Shown: piece by piece, positions 25,118 to 32,629 of the stretch
How the letters are laid out: each line of letters starts with the position of its first letter
Numbering within the stretch: position 1 is the first letter of the stretch
NCBI RefSeq assembly: GCF_900343085.1
Contig: NZ_OPYI01000005.1
Span: 1 to 64,000 of the forward strand
Origin: Aedoeadaptatus coli
GTDB taxonomy: Bacteria > Bacillota > Clostridia > Tissierellales > Peptoniphilaceae
Reading direction: 5' to 3'
DNA: 64,000 nt
Notes under the pieces: model-generated
Told to the model about the DNA's origin: nothing
Databases searched by the model: none
What the model saw: only the letters and a program-made list of their open reading frames with translations
Made by a program: the position numbers and the translations under genes

Positions 25118-25605
25118 TGGGCAGAACAAAAAAGGCATTAAAAATCATCCCTTGCATCTTGGGCATCCTTCTCGTGCTGCTTCTCAGCGCCTACGCAGCG
25201 GGAAGCCAGTTGGAAAAGTACGGCTACGGCATGATGAAAGACGGGACGGATTATTGCCTGCCCGGGGTGGTATTATTTAATCCCAATTACTCGCTGAAGG
25301 ATTGGTTTATGTACTTCCGTCGGGATTCGCGGGCATACCTTGATTTTTATCTGTCCGATGAATTTCAGGCATTTTCCCTGAAAGGCAAGACGACCTATCC
25401 GGTCCCCTATGTCAACATCAACGGGGACATGGATTATCAGGCGAATAATGAGCTGGCACAAGCCTATTTCGACGCGGTGCGCGCGCCGCAAAAGGATCTG
25501 TATTTGATGAAGAACACCAGCCACGGTCTGTTGGAGTCGAAATCGGAAGAGTTTTCCGAATTGTTGCATCAAGTGCATAAGAAGTACAAGCGGATTTACC
25601 GATGA
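25117..25605 (+). pseudogene. Membrane-anchored alpha/beta hydrolase with the catalytic core missing
   Basis: 162 residues: an N-terminal membrane anchor (KIIPCILGILLVLLLSAYAA), then directly the part that in prolyl-aminopeptidase-like hydrolases forms the end of the lid and the C-terminus (YSLKDWFMYF, PYVNINGDMDYQANN, LYLMKNTSHGLLES with the acid and His of a triad). The nucleophile elbow G-x-S-x-G and about 150-200 residues normally between are absent, consistent with an in-frame deletion. The frame is open and the ATG overlaps the stop of the previous gene. It may be a decayed gene or an inactive partner protein. Confidence 0.65.
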
Positions 25606-25834
25606 TCAACATGCATTCGGCGGAAAGCTCCGGGCACGGAAACATGCAGAGGCCAAAATGTGCGACGAAAAATTTGTGCGGAAAAGCATAGAGAAAAAAA
25701 TAAAAAAAGGGTAAATAGTATCTGAACGCAAAAAGTAGCGTTTTTAAGAAATTAAGAGAAGGCAGATCCTTTGAGTCGCATTCCGTGGATTCATTGGAGA
25801 CCATGGGAGGAAAAAATAAGAATCGGAGACGAAT

Positions 25835-26419
25835 ATGAATTTTTATTTTCTTTTATTTGATCAATGTGAATCCCTGGATCTTTTCGGGCCCGTAGAGATA
25901 TTCGGAGCCACGGAAGATGCGTCCATGCATTACATCTCCATGGAAGGCGGCTTGATGACAACCTTTCAAGGGGCACAGATTCTGACGGAAACGGTTGACA
26001 GTTTGCCCGAAGACAGCGTGCTTTTGGTACCCGGCGGCATGGGAACGCGCAAGCTGGTGGGAGACGAGGCCTATTTAGAGAAGTTAAGGGCCCTCGCCGA
26101 TTCGGCGACCTATGTTATGTCCGTGTGCACAGGTTCCGCGGTGTTGGCCGCCGCAGATTTGTTGAAAGGAGTCAAGGCGACGTCGAACAAGCGCGCTTTT
26201 GATTGGGTAAAAACCACCGGTCCCGCGGACTGGATCGCCAAGGCGCGATGGGTTCGCGACGGAAAGTACTACACATCGTCAGGCGTTTCCGCGGGAATCG
26301 ACATGGCATTGGGCTTTGTGTCGGACATTTTCGGACGCGCCGCGGCAGAAGAAAATGCCGCCCGATCGGAGTATATTTGGAACGACCGCGCGGACGACGA
26401 TCCCTTTGCCGTCGAGTGA
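25835..26419 (+). CDS. DJ-1/PfpI family protein
   Basis: 194 residues, cytosolic. The nucleophile elbow MSVCTGSAVLAAADLL carries the family cysteine (about residue 98), with VLLVPGGMGTRKL before it; a C-terminal helical region completes the glutamine-amidotransferase-like fold. The closest-looking group is the isocyanide hydratase/ThiJ-type proteins, but family members range from hydratases to chaperones. GGAG lies 9 bases before the ATG. It is a single gene; about 230 bases of unassigned sequence lie upstream. Confidence 0.9.
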   Translation: MNFYFLLFDQCESLDLFGPVEIFGATEDASMHYISMEGGLMTTFQGAQILTETVDSLPEDSVLLVPGGMGTRKLVGDEAYLEKLRALADSATYVMSVCTGSAVLAAADLLKGVKATSNKRAFDWVKTTGPADWIAKARWVRDGKYYTSSGVSAGIDMALGFVSDIFGRAAAEENAARSEYIWNDRADDDPFAVE

Positions 26420-26508
26420 CTTAGCCTATCCCTGTTCGCTGAAAGTCCCTGCCTTAAAGACGCATGAGGGATCACAAAGGGATCGGAGTGCAGGGTATTT
26501 ATCCATAT

Positions 26509-26539
26509 GGAAAAGGCGGATCGCGGGTCCGCTTTTTCC
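26509..26539 (+). terminator. Terminator before the CPBP gene
   Basis: A 12-bp stem GGAAAAGGCGGA / TCCGCTTTTTCC with a 7-base loop; the T-run forms part of the stem. Confidence 0.75.
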
Positions 26540-26572
26540 ATGCCAATGAATGAAAAAGAGAGGAGGAACGAC

Positions 26573-27310
26573 ATGCACAGCCTGTACAAAAGAAACGAAT
26601 TGGCCTTCGCGCTATTGTGGATCGCTCTCTATTGCGTGGTGACCATGAGCCTTCGCGGGCAATTCGGCGACGAAAGCATCTACCTGCTCCTCGTCCTCCT
26701 TGCCATGGCGGCGGTGATCGGCCTGTGGGTGAAAAAATACGATTTACAAGGAAAATACGGGCTAAACATGTGGCCCAAAGACGGCAAGAGATTCCTCTAC
26801 TTTCTCCCCATGTGCTTCTTGGCCACGGGCAATCTGTGGAACGGCATCGCTCCCGCCTACGGCGGCCTCGCCCAACTGTGGGCGTGCTTGTCTATGCTCC
26901 TCATCGGCTTCGTCGAGGAAGTGATCTTCCGCGGCTTCCTCTTTAAAGCCCTGGTGCCGCGAGACGGCCTGCGAAAATCCATCGTCATCGTGGCCGTCAC
27001 CTTCGGCATGGGCCACATCATCAACCTGCTTACGGGACAAGCCGGCCCGGAGACCGTGGCCCAGATCATCTTTGCTGTGGCGTGGGGCTTTATGTTTACC
27101 ATTGTTTTTTATAAGAGCAAGAGCCTTTGGCCCTGCATCCTGATCCACGGCTTTATCAATGCAAGCTCGAAATACGGCATAGAGACGACGAACATTTTGT
27201 GGATCTACGTCATCGCCACGGCGGTTATATCCGCGGCCTACTGCGCCTATCTGCTGAAGATAAAAGGTGAAAGAGAAGAAGAGCGCGGGATGCCGGGTAA
27301 TCCATTTTAA
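26573..27310 (+). CDS. CPBP family intramembrane glutamic endopeptidase (CAAX-like)
   Basis: 245 residues with seven to eight membrane segments. Family motifs: EExxxR in GFVEEVIFRGFLFKAL (about 117), FxxxH in TFGMGHIINL, and HxxxN in LIHGFINASS. These place the active site within the membrane (Abi/Rce1-type). In Gram-positives such proteins often act in bacteriocin maturation or self-immunity; no bacteriocin gene is visible here. GAGGAGG lies before the ATG at 26573. An earlier in-frame start lies inside the terminator at 26509-26539. Confidence 0.92.
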   Translation: MHSLYKRNELAFALLWIALYCVVTMSLRGQFGDESIYLLLVLLAMAAVIGLWVKKYDLQGKYGLNMWPKDGKRFLYFLPMCFLATGNLWNGIAPAYGGLAQLWACLSMLLIGFVEEVIFRGFLFKALVPRDGLRKSIVIVAVTFGMGHIINLLTGQAGPETVAQIIFAVAWGFMFTIVFYKSKSLWPCILIHGFINASSKYGIETTNILWIYVIATAVISAAYCAYLLKIKGEREEERGMPGNPF

Positions 27311-27354
27311 GAAATGGTAAAAATGAGAGACCGGACGAGGAGCCTCTTAAATAC

Positions 27355-27374
27355 AGCCCGTGCGAGGGCTTTTC
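27355..27374 (+). terminator. Short terminator after the CPBP gene
   Basis: AGCCC-GTGCGA-GGGCT followed by TTTCT; a short stem, moderate support. Confidence 0.55.
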
Positions 27375-27543
27375 TGTTGCATAAGGACGATTGAAGCGAA
27401 AAGTGTGAGTATCCTATTTGACGAAAGGGATAATTTGTCGGTATCGAAGGTGAAAAAAGCGGAAAAAGCGGGCGATTTTGATGAGAGGAAATTTTATGAT
27501 AAACTATTTAAGTTAAGTTATTGCATTTTACAAAGGAGTCTTA

Positions 27544-28794
27544 ATGAATAAAAAAACACTAAGCATTATTTTCGCCTACGTCGGCGTCCTCACCGGGGCC
27601 GGCCTGGCCAGCGGACAGGAGCTCCTGCAGTATTTTCTGTCCTTCGGTCTGCCGGGGATTTACGGCATCGCCGCGGTGGGCGTGCTGCACGTGGTGGTGG
27701 GCGGCATCGTCTTGCAATTAGGCAGCCACTTCGTCGCCCAAAGTCACATCGACGTGCTGGACGAGGTGACCTCTACCGCCGTGACGAAATTTATGGACTA
27801 CGCCCTCATCGTCAATTGCTTTTTAATGGGCTTTGTCATGATCGCCGGCGCCGGATCGAATCTGGAGCAACAATTCGGCCTGGCGCCCTGGATCGGCTCC
27901 CTCCTGTGCACGGCCCTCATTGTCGTCGTGGGCATGTTGGATTTCGATAAAGTGGCCAAAATCATCGGGGCCTTTACGCCGCTGGTTCTGGTCTTTACCT
28001 TGATCGGCGCGGTCTACACCATGGCTAAGGCGACGCCGGACGTGGCGCTTTTGGACGCACTGGGAAAAACCCTGCCTCCTGCCCTGCCGAACCTTCCCCT
28101 CTCCACCATCAACTACTTCGGCCTCTGCATGATCAGCGGCATTTCCATGGCCTTCGTTTTAGGGGGCAGCAAAACCGACCCGGCCGAAGCGCGCATCGGC
28201 GGCATGATCGGCGGTGCCCTCGTGGCCATTCTCACGGGGCTCGTCGGCGTGACGCTCTTTCTCGCCTTGGAAATCGTGAAAGATGCGGACATTCCCATGC
28301 AGACCGTTTTAGACAGCGTGCATCCCGCCATGGGCCTCGCCATGTCCGTCATCATTTTCGGCATGATCTTTAACACGGGCATGTCCCTTTTTTACTCCGC
28401 CGCCAGGCGCTTTTCCGCCACAGAAGGCACCTTTAAGCGCAATCTGATCCTCTTTACTTTGGCCGGATTCGGCCTGTCCTTCCTGGGATTTAAAAAATTA
28501 ATGGCCATTCTCTATCCGATCTTAGGCTATTTGGGACTGATCCTCATCCTGATATTAATCGCCGCGTGGATTCGGGAGCGGAGCGAAATCAAGTCCGAGA
28601 TCAAAAAAAGAAAGAAACTGAGTCGGCTGACACGAAAGAAATTGGACGACGACTTGGAATTTACGAAAAAAGACAAAGAAAAACTGGAAAAAATTGCCGA
28701 AGCCTCGATTATCGACGACTCAAAAATCAAACAAGCCGTGGAGGAAGAAGTGGCCGAGGAATTGGAAGAAGAAAATGGCGAACAGACAGATTGA
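27544..28794 (+). CDS. YkvI-family membrane transporter
   Basis: 416 residues. About ten membrane segments occupy residues 1-345, beginning AYVGVLTGAGLASGQELLQ, a YkvI signature (amino-acid/cation symporter-like, LeuT/APC fold). The C-terminal 70 residues are strongly charged (SEIKKRKKLSRLTRKKLDDD ... ending EELEEENGEQTD) and look like a cytosolic coiled coil, longer than usual for the family. AAAGGAG lies before the ATG. The substrate is unknown. It stands alone, with a terminator downstream. Confidence 0.88.
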   Translation: MNKKTLSIIFAYVGVLTGAGLASGQELLQYFLSFGLPGIYGIAAVGVLHVVVGGIVLQLGSHFVAQSHIDVLDEVTSTAVTKFMDYALIVNCFLMGFVMIAGAGSNLEQQFGLAPWIGSLLCTALIVVVGMLDFDKVAKIIGAFTPLVLVFTLIGAVYTMAKATPDVALLDALGKTLPPALPNLPLSTINYFGLCMISGISMAFVLGGSKTDPAEARIGGMIGGALVAILTGLVGVTLFLALEIVKDADIPMQTVLDSVHPAMGLAMSVIIFGMIFNTGMSLFYSAARRFSATEGTFKRNLILFTLAGFGLSFLGFKKLMAILYPILGYLGLILILILIAAWIRERSEIKSEIKKRKKLSRLTRKKLDDDLEFTKKDKEKLEKIAEASIIDDSKIKQAVEEEVAEELEEENGEQTD

Positions 28795-28808
28795 CCTGGA
28801 AAAGAATG

Positions 28809-28847
28809 AAATCGAGCAGGCGGCCTTTGCGCCTTTGCTCGATTTTT
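28809..28847 (+). terminator. Terminator after the YkvI gene
   Basis: AAATCGAGCA / TGCTCGATTT with extra T, enclosing a GC-rich GGCGGCCTTTGCGCC loop. Confidence 0.88.
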
Positions 28848-28960
28848 CTGCGTCTGACGGCGCGTCCGATGCGATTTTATCGGATAAACACCCGAAAAAA
28901 CAAAAAATTAAACGAAATCATTGACCGAGCCATAAAATGGTGATAAATTAAAGATGAAAG

Positions 28961-29170
28961 TTTTCTTCGGAAACGAATGTATTCTACTGGCGGTAAAAGC
29001 CCGCGAGCGCATAGCCGATTCGGTGCAAGTCCGAAGCCAACAGTGTAGTCTGGAAGGGAGAAGGAGGCTTTTCGGCTTGTCGCCGGATGCCCTTTCCCTT
29101 CGTCTTCCGAAAAAAAGCATCCGGTGCAGGCAATTCCCTTGGGAGCCTTAGCGCCGGATGTTTTTATTTG
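28961..29170 (+). ncRNA. Variant FMN-type (RFN) riboswitch with transcription terminator
   Basis: The aptamer (28963-29065) is recognised by CTTCGG, ACTGGCGGTAAAAGCCCGCG, TTCGGTGCAAGTCCGAA and CAGTGTAGTCTGGAAGGGAG, in RFN order. P1 pairs TTCTTC (28963-28968) with GAAGGA (29060-29065). Against the usual core as I remember it, the segment after CTTC reads GGAAAC rather than GGGGCA, hairpin 2 is GAAUGUAUUC rather than GGGUGAAAUUCCC, CCGACAG is CCAACAG and CUGGAUGGG is CUGGAAGGG. Downstream, 29081-29090 can pair with 29117-29126 (antiterminator), which excludes the terminator 29118-29127/29151-29160 plus TTTTTATTT. It lies before a MATE gene, not a riboflavin gene. Confidence 0.88.
29118..29165 (+). 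terminator. Riboswitch-controlled terminator before the MATE gene
   Basis: CATCCGGTGC (29118-29127) pairs with GCGCCGGATG (29151-29160), with inner AGGC/GCCT, followed by TTTTTA. Its left strand is shared with the antiterminator. Confidence 0.88.
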
Positions 29171-29213
29171 CGGCGCACTTCCTCGTGAGTGAAAAGCGCA
29201 AAAAGGAAGGTGC

Positions 29214-30602
29214 ATGGTGAAAAAGATGCAAACCGTCGACAGCCCCTTGGCGACGGAGCCGATTTCGAAGCTCCTCATCCGCTACTCGGTGCCGACGACC
29301 CTGACTCTTATGGTCAATTACCTCTATAACATCGTCGATCAGATCTTTGTTGGCCAAGGCGCGGGAATCACCGGCATGGCCGCGGTAAACGTGGCCTTTC
29401 CCGTCGCCATCCTCGTGAACGCCGTGGCCCTCATGCTCGGCGACGGCTGCGCCGCCAACGTCAGCCTGTGTTTGGGGCGAAAAGACCAGGATACGGCGGA
29501 TCGCATCTTCGGCCACGGGGTTACCTGGATCATCGTGAGCGGCCTCGTCATGGCCATCGTCGGCGCCCTGTTCGCGCCGCGGATCGTGCGGCTTTTCGGC
29601 ACCACGGACACGGCCTACGACGAATCCCTCGCCTACCTCAGGACCATCGCCGTCGGCTTTCCCTTTCAACTCATCTGTCCCGCCTTCACCGCCATGATTC
29701 GGGCCGACGGTTCGCCGAAATACACGATGAAATGCATGATGGCCGGCGCCGCCATCAATGTAATTCTCGATCCGATTTTTATCTTCGGCTTCCATATGGG
29801 CGTCGTCGGCGCGGGGATCGCCACGGTCATCGGCGAAGTTGTCGCCGGAAGCCTGTGCCTCCTCTACCTGCGGCGACTTGAGACCGTGCGCCTCACGCGC
29901 ACCGCCTTGCGCCCGACTCGGGCCTTGACCATTCGGATATTAAAGCTGGGCTTTCCCAGTTTTCTGACACAGGTATTGACTGCATTGGTGCAAATCGTGC
30001 TCAACAATCTCATGCGCATCTACGGCGCCGCCACCATCTACGGCAGCGACATGGCCCTTTCCGTCTACGGCATGATGATGAAAGTATACCAAATTGCCCA
30101 CGCCATGTTCGTCGGCGTCTCCTCCGCCATTCAGCCCATTAACGGCTACAATTTCGGGGCGAAAAACTACGCGCGGGTGCGCCACACCTACCGCATGGCA
30201 ACGACCATCGCCCTCGTCATCTCCGCCTGCTGGTGCGCCATCTACCTGCTGCTGCCCCGGCAGATCGCCGCCCTCTTTGTCTCCGACAATCCCCTCTATC
30301 AGGATTGCGCGGCCCATTTCTTTAGGCTCTACATGATGGCCTTCTTCCTCTACGGCATCCACATGACCACGGCCTCCTTCTTCCAAGGCATCGGAAAACC
30401 CCTCCGCTCCCTGGCCATCCCCCTTCTGCGGCAGGGCGTCCTCTTGATCCCCCTGGCACTCACCCTCTCCGCAACCTACGGATTGGACGGCGCCCTTTTC
30501 GCCGTGCCCATTGCAGACTGCCTCACCTGCCTTCTGTGTGTCATTATGGCCCGGGCGGAATTTCGCGGGTGGAAAAAACGCGGATGGCTTGAGGAGGAAT
30601 GA
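29214..30602 (+). CDS. MATE family efflux transporter
   Basis: 462 residues with twelve predicted membrane segments in two halves. MatE features: PLATEPISKLLIRYSVPTTL at the N-terminus, YNIVDQIFVGQGAG, and QPINGYNFGAKNY at the start of the second half region. It resembles MepA-type drug/cation antiporters that use Na+ or H+ to export cationic or aromatic compounds. AAAAGGAAGG precedes the ATG. The FMN-type riboswitch just upstream suggests the natural substrate is a flavin-like compound; that is inference from context. Confidence 0.93.
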   Translation: MVKKMQTVDSPLATEPISKLLIRYSVPTTLTLMVNYLYNIVDQIFVGQGAGITGMAAVNVAFPVAILVNAVALMLGDGCAANVSLCLGRKDQDTADRIFGHGVTWIIVSGLVMAIVGALFAPRIVRLFGTTDTAYDESLAYLRTIAVGFPFQLICPAFTAMIRADGSPKYTMKCMMAGAAINVILDPIFIFGFHMGVVGAGIATVIGEVVAGSLCLLYLRRLETVRLTRTALRPTRALTIRILKLGFPSFLTQVLTALVQIVLNNLMRIYGAATIYGSDMALSVYGMMMKVYQIAHAMFVGVSSAIQPINGYNFGAKNYARVRHTYRMATTIALVISACWCAIYLLLPRQIAALFVSDNPLYQDCAAHFFRLYMMAFFLYGIHMTTASFFQGIGKPLRSLAIPLLRQGVLLIPLALTLSATYGLDGALFAVPIADCLTCLLCVIMARAEFRGWKKRGWLEEE

Positions 30603-30619
30603 GATATGGAAACTGAGAT

Positions 30620-30651
30620 AAAGCACTTACGTAAAAGTAGGTGCTTTTTTG
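30620..30651 (+). terminator. Terminator after the MATE gene
   Basis: AAAGCACTTAC-GTAAAA-GTAGGTGCTTT followed by TTTT; 11-bp stem with one G-U. Confidence 0.93.
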
Positions 30652-30710
30652 GTGTCGTGGAACAGATGTATTTGCTTGAGAAAAAATTGCGCGATAAATG
30701 GAAAGCAAGC

Positions 30711-30756
30711 TTGACATCAAAGAGAAGACCGGTTACACTAAATGTAAAGCTAGCTT
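30711..30756 (+). promoter_or_regulatory. Promoter and palindromic operator of the Xre operon
   Basis: Consensus TTGACA (30711-30716), 17 bases, TACACT (30734-30739). A perfect 10-bp palindrome AAGCTAGCTT (30747-30756) sits where transcription starts, a likely self-repression site. AGCTTGACAT near the -35 and AGCTTGTCAT at 30752-30761 are also near-identical direct repeats. Confidence 0.75.
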
Positions 30757-30777
30757 GTCATTCGGAGGTGATCGCAT

Positions 30778-30993
30778 CTGAAAAACAGACTCGAAGAAAT
30801 AAGAAAGGAACGCGGCATCACGCAAGCGGAACTGGCAAACATTCTCGAAGTGTCCAGGCAGACCATCGGTTCCTTGGAAAACGGAAGATACAATCCGTCC
30901 ATACTATTGGCCTTTAAAATTGCGGCGTACTTTCAATTGACCATTGAAGACATTTTTATCTATGAAGAGGGAGAGGAAGATGGAAAAAAATAA
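30778..30993 (+). CDS. Xre-family HTH regulator with apparent CTG start
   Basis: 71 residues, one helix-turn-helix domain: NRLEEIRKERGITQAELANI, then VSRQTIGSLENGRYNPSILL and ...LTIEDIFIYEE, the standard small YozG/Xre type that usually represses its own operon. The frame is closed upstream by TGA at 30769-30771, and no ATG, GTG or TTG lies between that stop and the conserved domain. The codon correctly spaced after GGAGGTGAT (30764-30772) is CTG at 30778. The first residue after it (Lys-Asn-Arg-Leu) matches the usual start of the family. The 3' end overlaps the DUF2178 gene by 14 bases. Confidence 0.88.
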   Translation: MKNRLEEIRKERGITQAELANILEVSRQTIGSLENGRYNPSILLAFKIAAYFQLTIEDIFIYEEGEEDGKK

Positions 30994-31414
30994 CAGGGTT
31001 TTGAAAAATACATTCTTTGCGCTTTTGGGACTTGCACTGGTGCTCCTCGGTGTTTTCGGCCACAAATACGGCGCCGAGAAACCCCTCGATGCCATGTACT
31101 ATCTATTGATCGGTATGGGTTGCGGCGTGTTCGGCCATTTCGCGGGAAATATCATCAGCTATTTCTCTACGAAAGACAACGAGGCGCTGAGGCGGCAAAT
31201 CGAAATCGAAAAGAACGACGAGAGGAATATTGTAATCGCGGAAAAAGCCAAATCCAAGGCCTACGACCTTATGATCTACTTATTCGCCGCCATGCTCATT
31301 ATGTTTTCCTTAATGGGCGTAGATAAATTGCAAATCGTCATCATCGTCGCCGTCTACCTGTCCATCCAGCTCTATGGCCTGTATTGGCGCGCAACATTTG
31401 AAAAGGAGATGTAG
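30980..31414 (+). CDS. DUF2178-like membrane protein
   Basis: 144 residues with four membrane segments in two pairs (about 13-32, 42-62, 95-115, 118-136) around a cytosolic loop EIEKNDERNIVIAEKAKSKA. The DERN...KAK pattern and linkage to an Xre regulator fit the DUF2178 family. The start ATG lies inside the end of the regulator gene, with GAGAGGAAG before it, so translation is coupled. The function is unknown; such pairs are common in Firmicutes and may respond to membrane stress. Confidence 0.82.
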   Translation: MEKNNRVLKNTFFALLGLALVLLGVFGHKYGAEKPLDAMYYLLIGMGCGVFGHFAGNIISYFSTKDNEALRRQIEIEKNDERNIVIAEKAKSKAYDLMIYLFAAMLIMFSLMGVDKLQIVIIVAVYLSIQLYGLYWRATFEKEM

Positions 31415-31416
31415 TG

Positions 31417-31707
31417 ATGGTGGAAAAAATGAATAAGAAAATCGTCGTCGTCGGGATTTTCGCCGCGTCCATTGCGCTGGGGATTTTCGGCTACATCTAC
31501 TTGCCGGAAATGGTGACGGTGCAAGTGGATCTTTCGGGCAATCCCTCCAATACCTACCCGAAGATCTTGGCCATCGCCTCCCAAACGATTCTGTCCTTCG
31601 CCGGAGCCGTGGGCTATTACTTTTCCAAAGAGCGAGAAAAGAAATGGCTCGTCCTTGCCCTCGTCGGCCTGATCGTATCCGTCATCACCCTGGTATATAA
31701 TATCTGA
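31417..31707 (+). CDS. Small DUF1648/SdpI-like membrane protein
   Basis: 96 residues, three membrane segments. YLPEMVTVQVDLSGNPSNTY after the first segment resembles the outside loop of DUF1648 (LP..VPVHW...G), the N-terminal half of SdpI-type immunity proteins, though the H-W is lost. AAAAGGAG lies 8 bases before ATG 31417; a GTG three bases earlier is also in frame. It ends the Xre-DUF2178 operon. An immunity or signalling role, as for SdpI/SdpR, is possible. Confidence 0.7.
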   Translation: MVEKMNKKIVVVGIFAASIALGIFGYIYLPEMVTVQVDLSGNPSNTYPKILAIASQTILSFAGAVGYYFSKEREKKWLVLALVGLIVSVITLVYNI

Positions 31708-31757
31708 AGTTTTTCATGCGTCATGATGACGGCATAATGAGCGAGTAATTAATACGG

Positions 31758-31790
31758 ACCCGACGAGCTTAAGATGTCGTCGGGTTTTTG
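31758..31790 (+). terminator. Terminator after the Xre operon
   Basis: ACCCGACGA / TCGTCGGGT followed by TTTTG; perfect 9-bp stem. Confidence 0.92.
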
Positions 31791-31991
31791 ATTGGAAGAA
31801 AGCTGAATGGGGAAAATGCATGAATGGGAAGTGGATAAAGAATGAAATTGACGATAAAATAGATATGAATATTGGTTTCGAGTGAAAACATGAAAAGAAC
31901 CGACGTTTTATGTAGAAGTAGAAATTAGGGCAAGTCTTCACTGGATAGGAGTCTTTTTCATAAAATGTTTACTTAAGGGAGTGGTAGGGAC

Positions 31992-32369
31992 ATGAATAAA
32001 GAGAACTTAAACGGAGAAATGATTATCTATCAAAGTGAGGATGGCTCAAGTAGACTCGAGGTCAAACTAGAAGATGAAACAGTATGGCTAAATGTCCCTC
32101 AACTTATGGACTTGTTTCATTCGTCGCGCTCAAATGTTTTAGAGCATATAAAAAACATATACCTCGAGGGGGAATTAGATAAAGAATCAACTCGTCGGAA
32201 ATTCCGACAAGTTCAACTGGAAGGAAATCGAGAGGTCAAGAGAGAAATCATCTACTATAATCTAGACATGATCATTTCATATAGATTTATCTTCATGAAA
32301 GCTAAGGGAAAATGCTGTGCCTTAATTTTGTGGGAAGGGATCTTGAATTTTATTCAGAGTACTTCGTAG
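31992..32369 (+). pseudogene. RhuM-like protein, truncated
   Basis: 125 residues. The N-terminal 95 (GEMIIYQSEDGSSRLEVKLE, VWLNVPQLMDLFHSSRSNVL, HIKNIYLEGEL, YYNLDMIIS) match the start of RhuM/virulence-type DNA-binding proteins, normally over 300 residues. After DMIIS the expected GYRVKS...FRIWA pattern is lost (YRFIFMKAKGKCCALILWEG), which looks like a frameshift or deletion, and the stop lies in the first unit of a 10-bp tandem repeat. GGGAG before the ATG is fair. These genes often travel with restriction or toxin genes. Confidence 0.7.
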
Positions 32370-32484
32370 TAATTCGTAGTAGTTCGTAGTAGCTTGCACC
32401 TGTCTGTGGCGGTTTCTAGCGGTTTGTAGTAGTTTCTGGTAGTTTGTAGTAGTTCGTAGTAGTTTCTAGTAGTTTGTAGTAGCC
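32360..32484. repeat. 10-bp tandem repeat, about twelve units
   Basis: Units of the type TTCGTAGTAG / TTTGTAGTAG / TTTCTAGTAG run in exact 10-base register from the RhuM fragment stop. Two or three units near 32396-32425 are degenerate (CTTGCACCTG, TCTGTGGCGG). No gene reads through. Confidence 0.9.
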
Positions 32485-32585
32485 CTCCGCAGAATGAACA
32501 ACCACGGAAATGAAAAAGCAAAAATTATTTAATGAGGAGGTTGCTCTACCCCAAAGGATATTTCAGTATAATCAATCTCCCCAAC

Positions 32586-32623
32586 AAAAAAGACCCCCGC
32601 GGCGCAGATGCCGCAGGGGTCTT
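32586..32623. terminator. Terminator at the end of the opp operon
   Basis: AAGACCCC-C-GCGGC / GCCGC-A-GGGGTCTT. On the minus strand it is followed by TTTTTTG, so it ends the opp operon. Confidence 0.92.
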
Positions 32624-32629
32624 ATCATT

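Noticed and set aside
27360-27551. 63-codon frame upstream of the YkvI gene
   Set aside because: It would start with GTG inside the terminator hairpin at 27355-27374, lacks a ribosome site and overlaps the start of the YkvI gene.
31714-31941. 75-codon minus-strand frame between the Xre operon and the RhuM fragment
   Set aside because: It overlaps the terminator at 31758-31790 and has no ribosome site; the stretch 31791-31991 appears non-coding.
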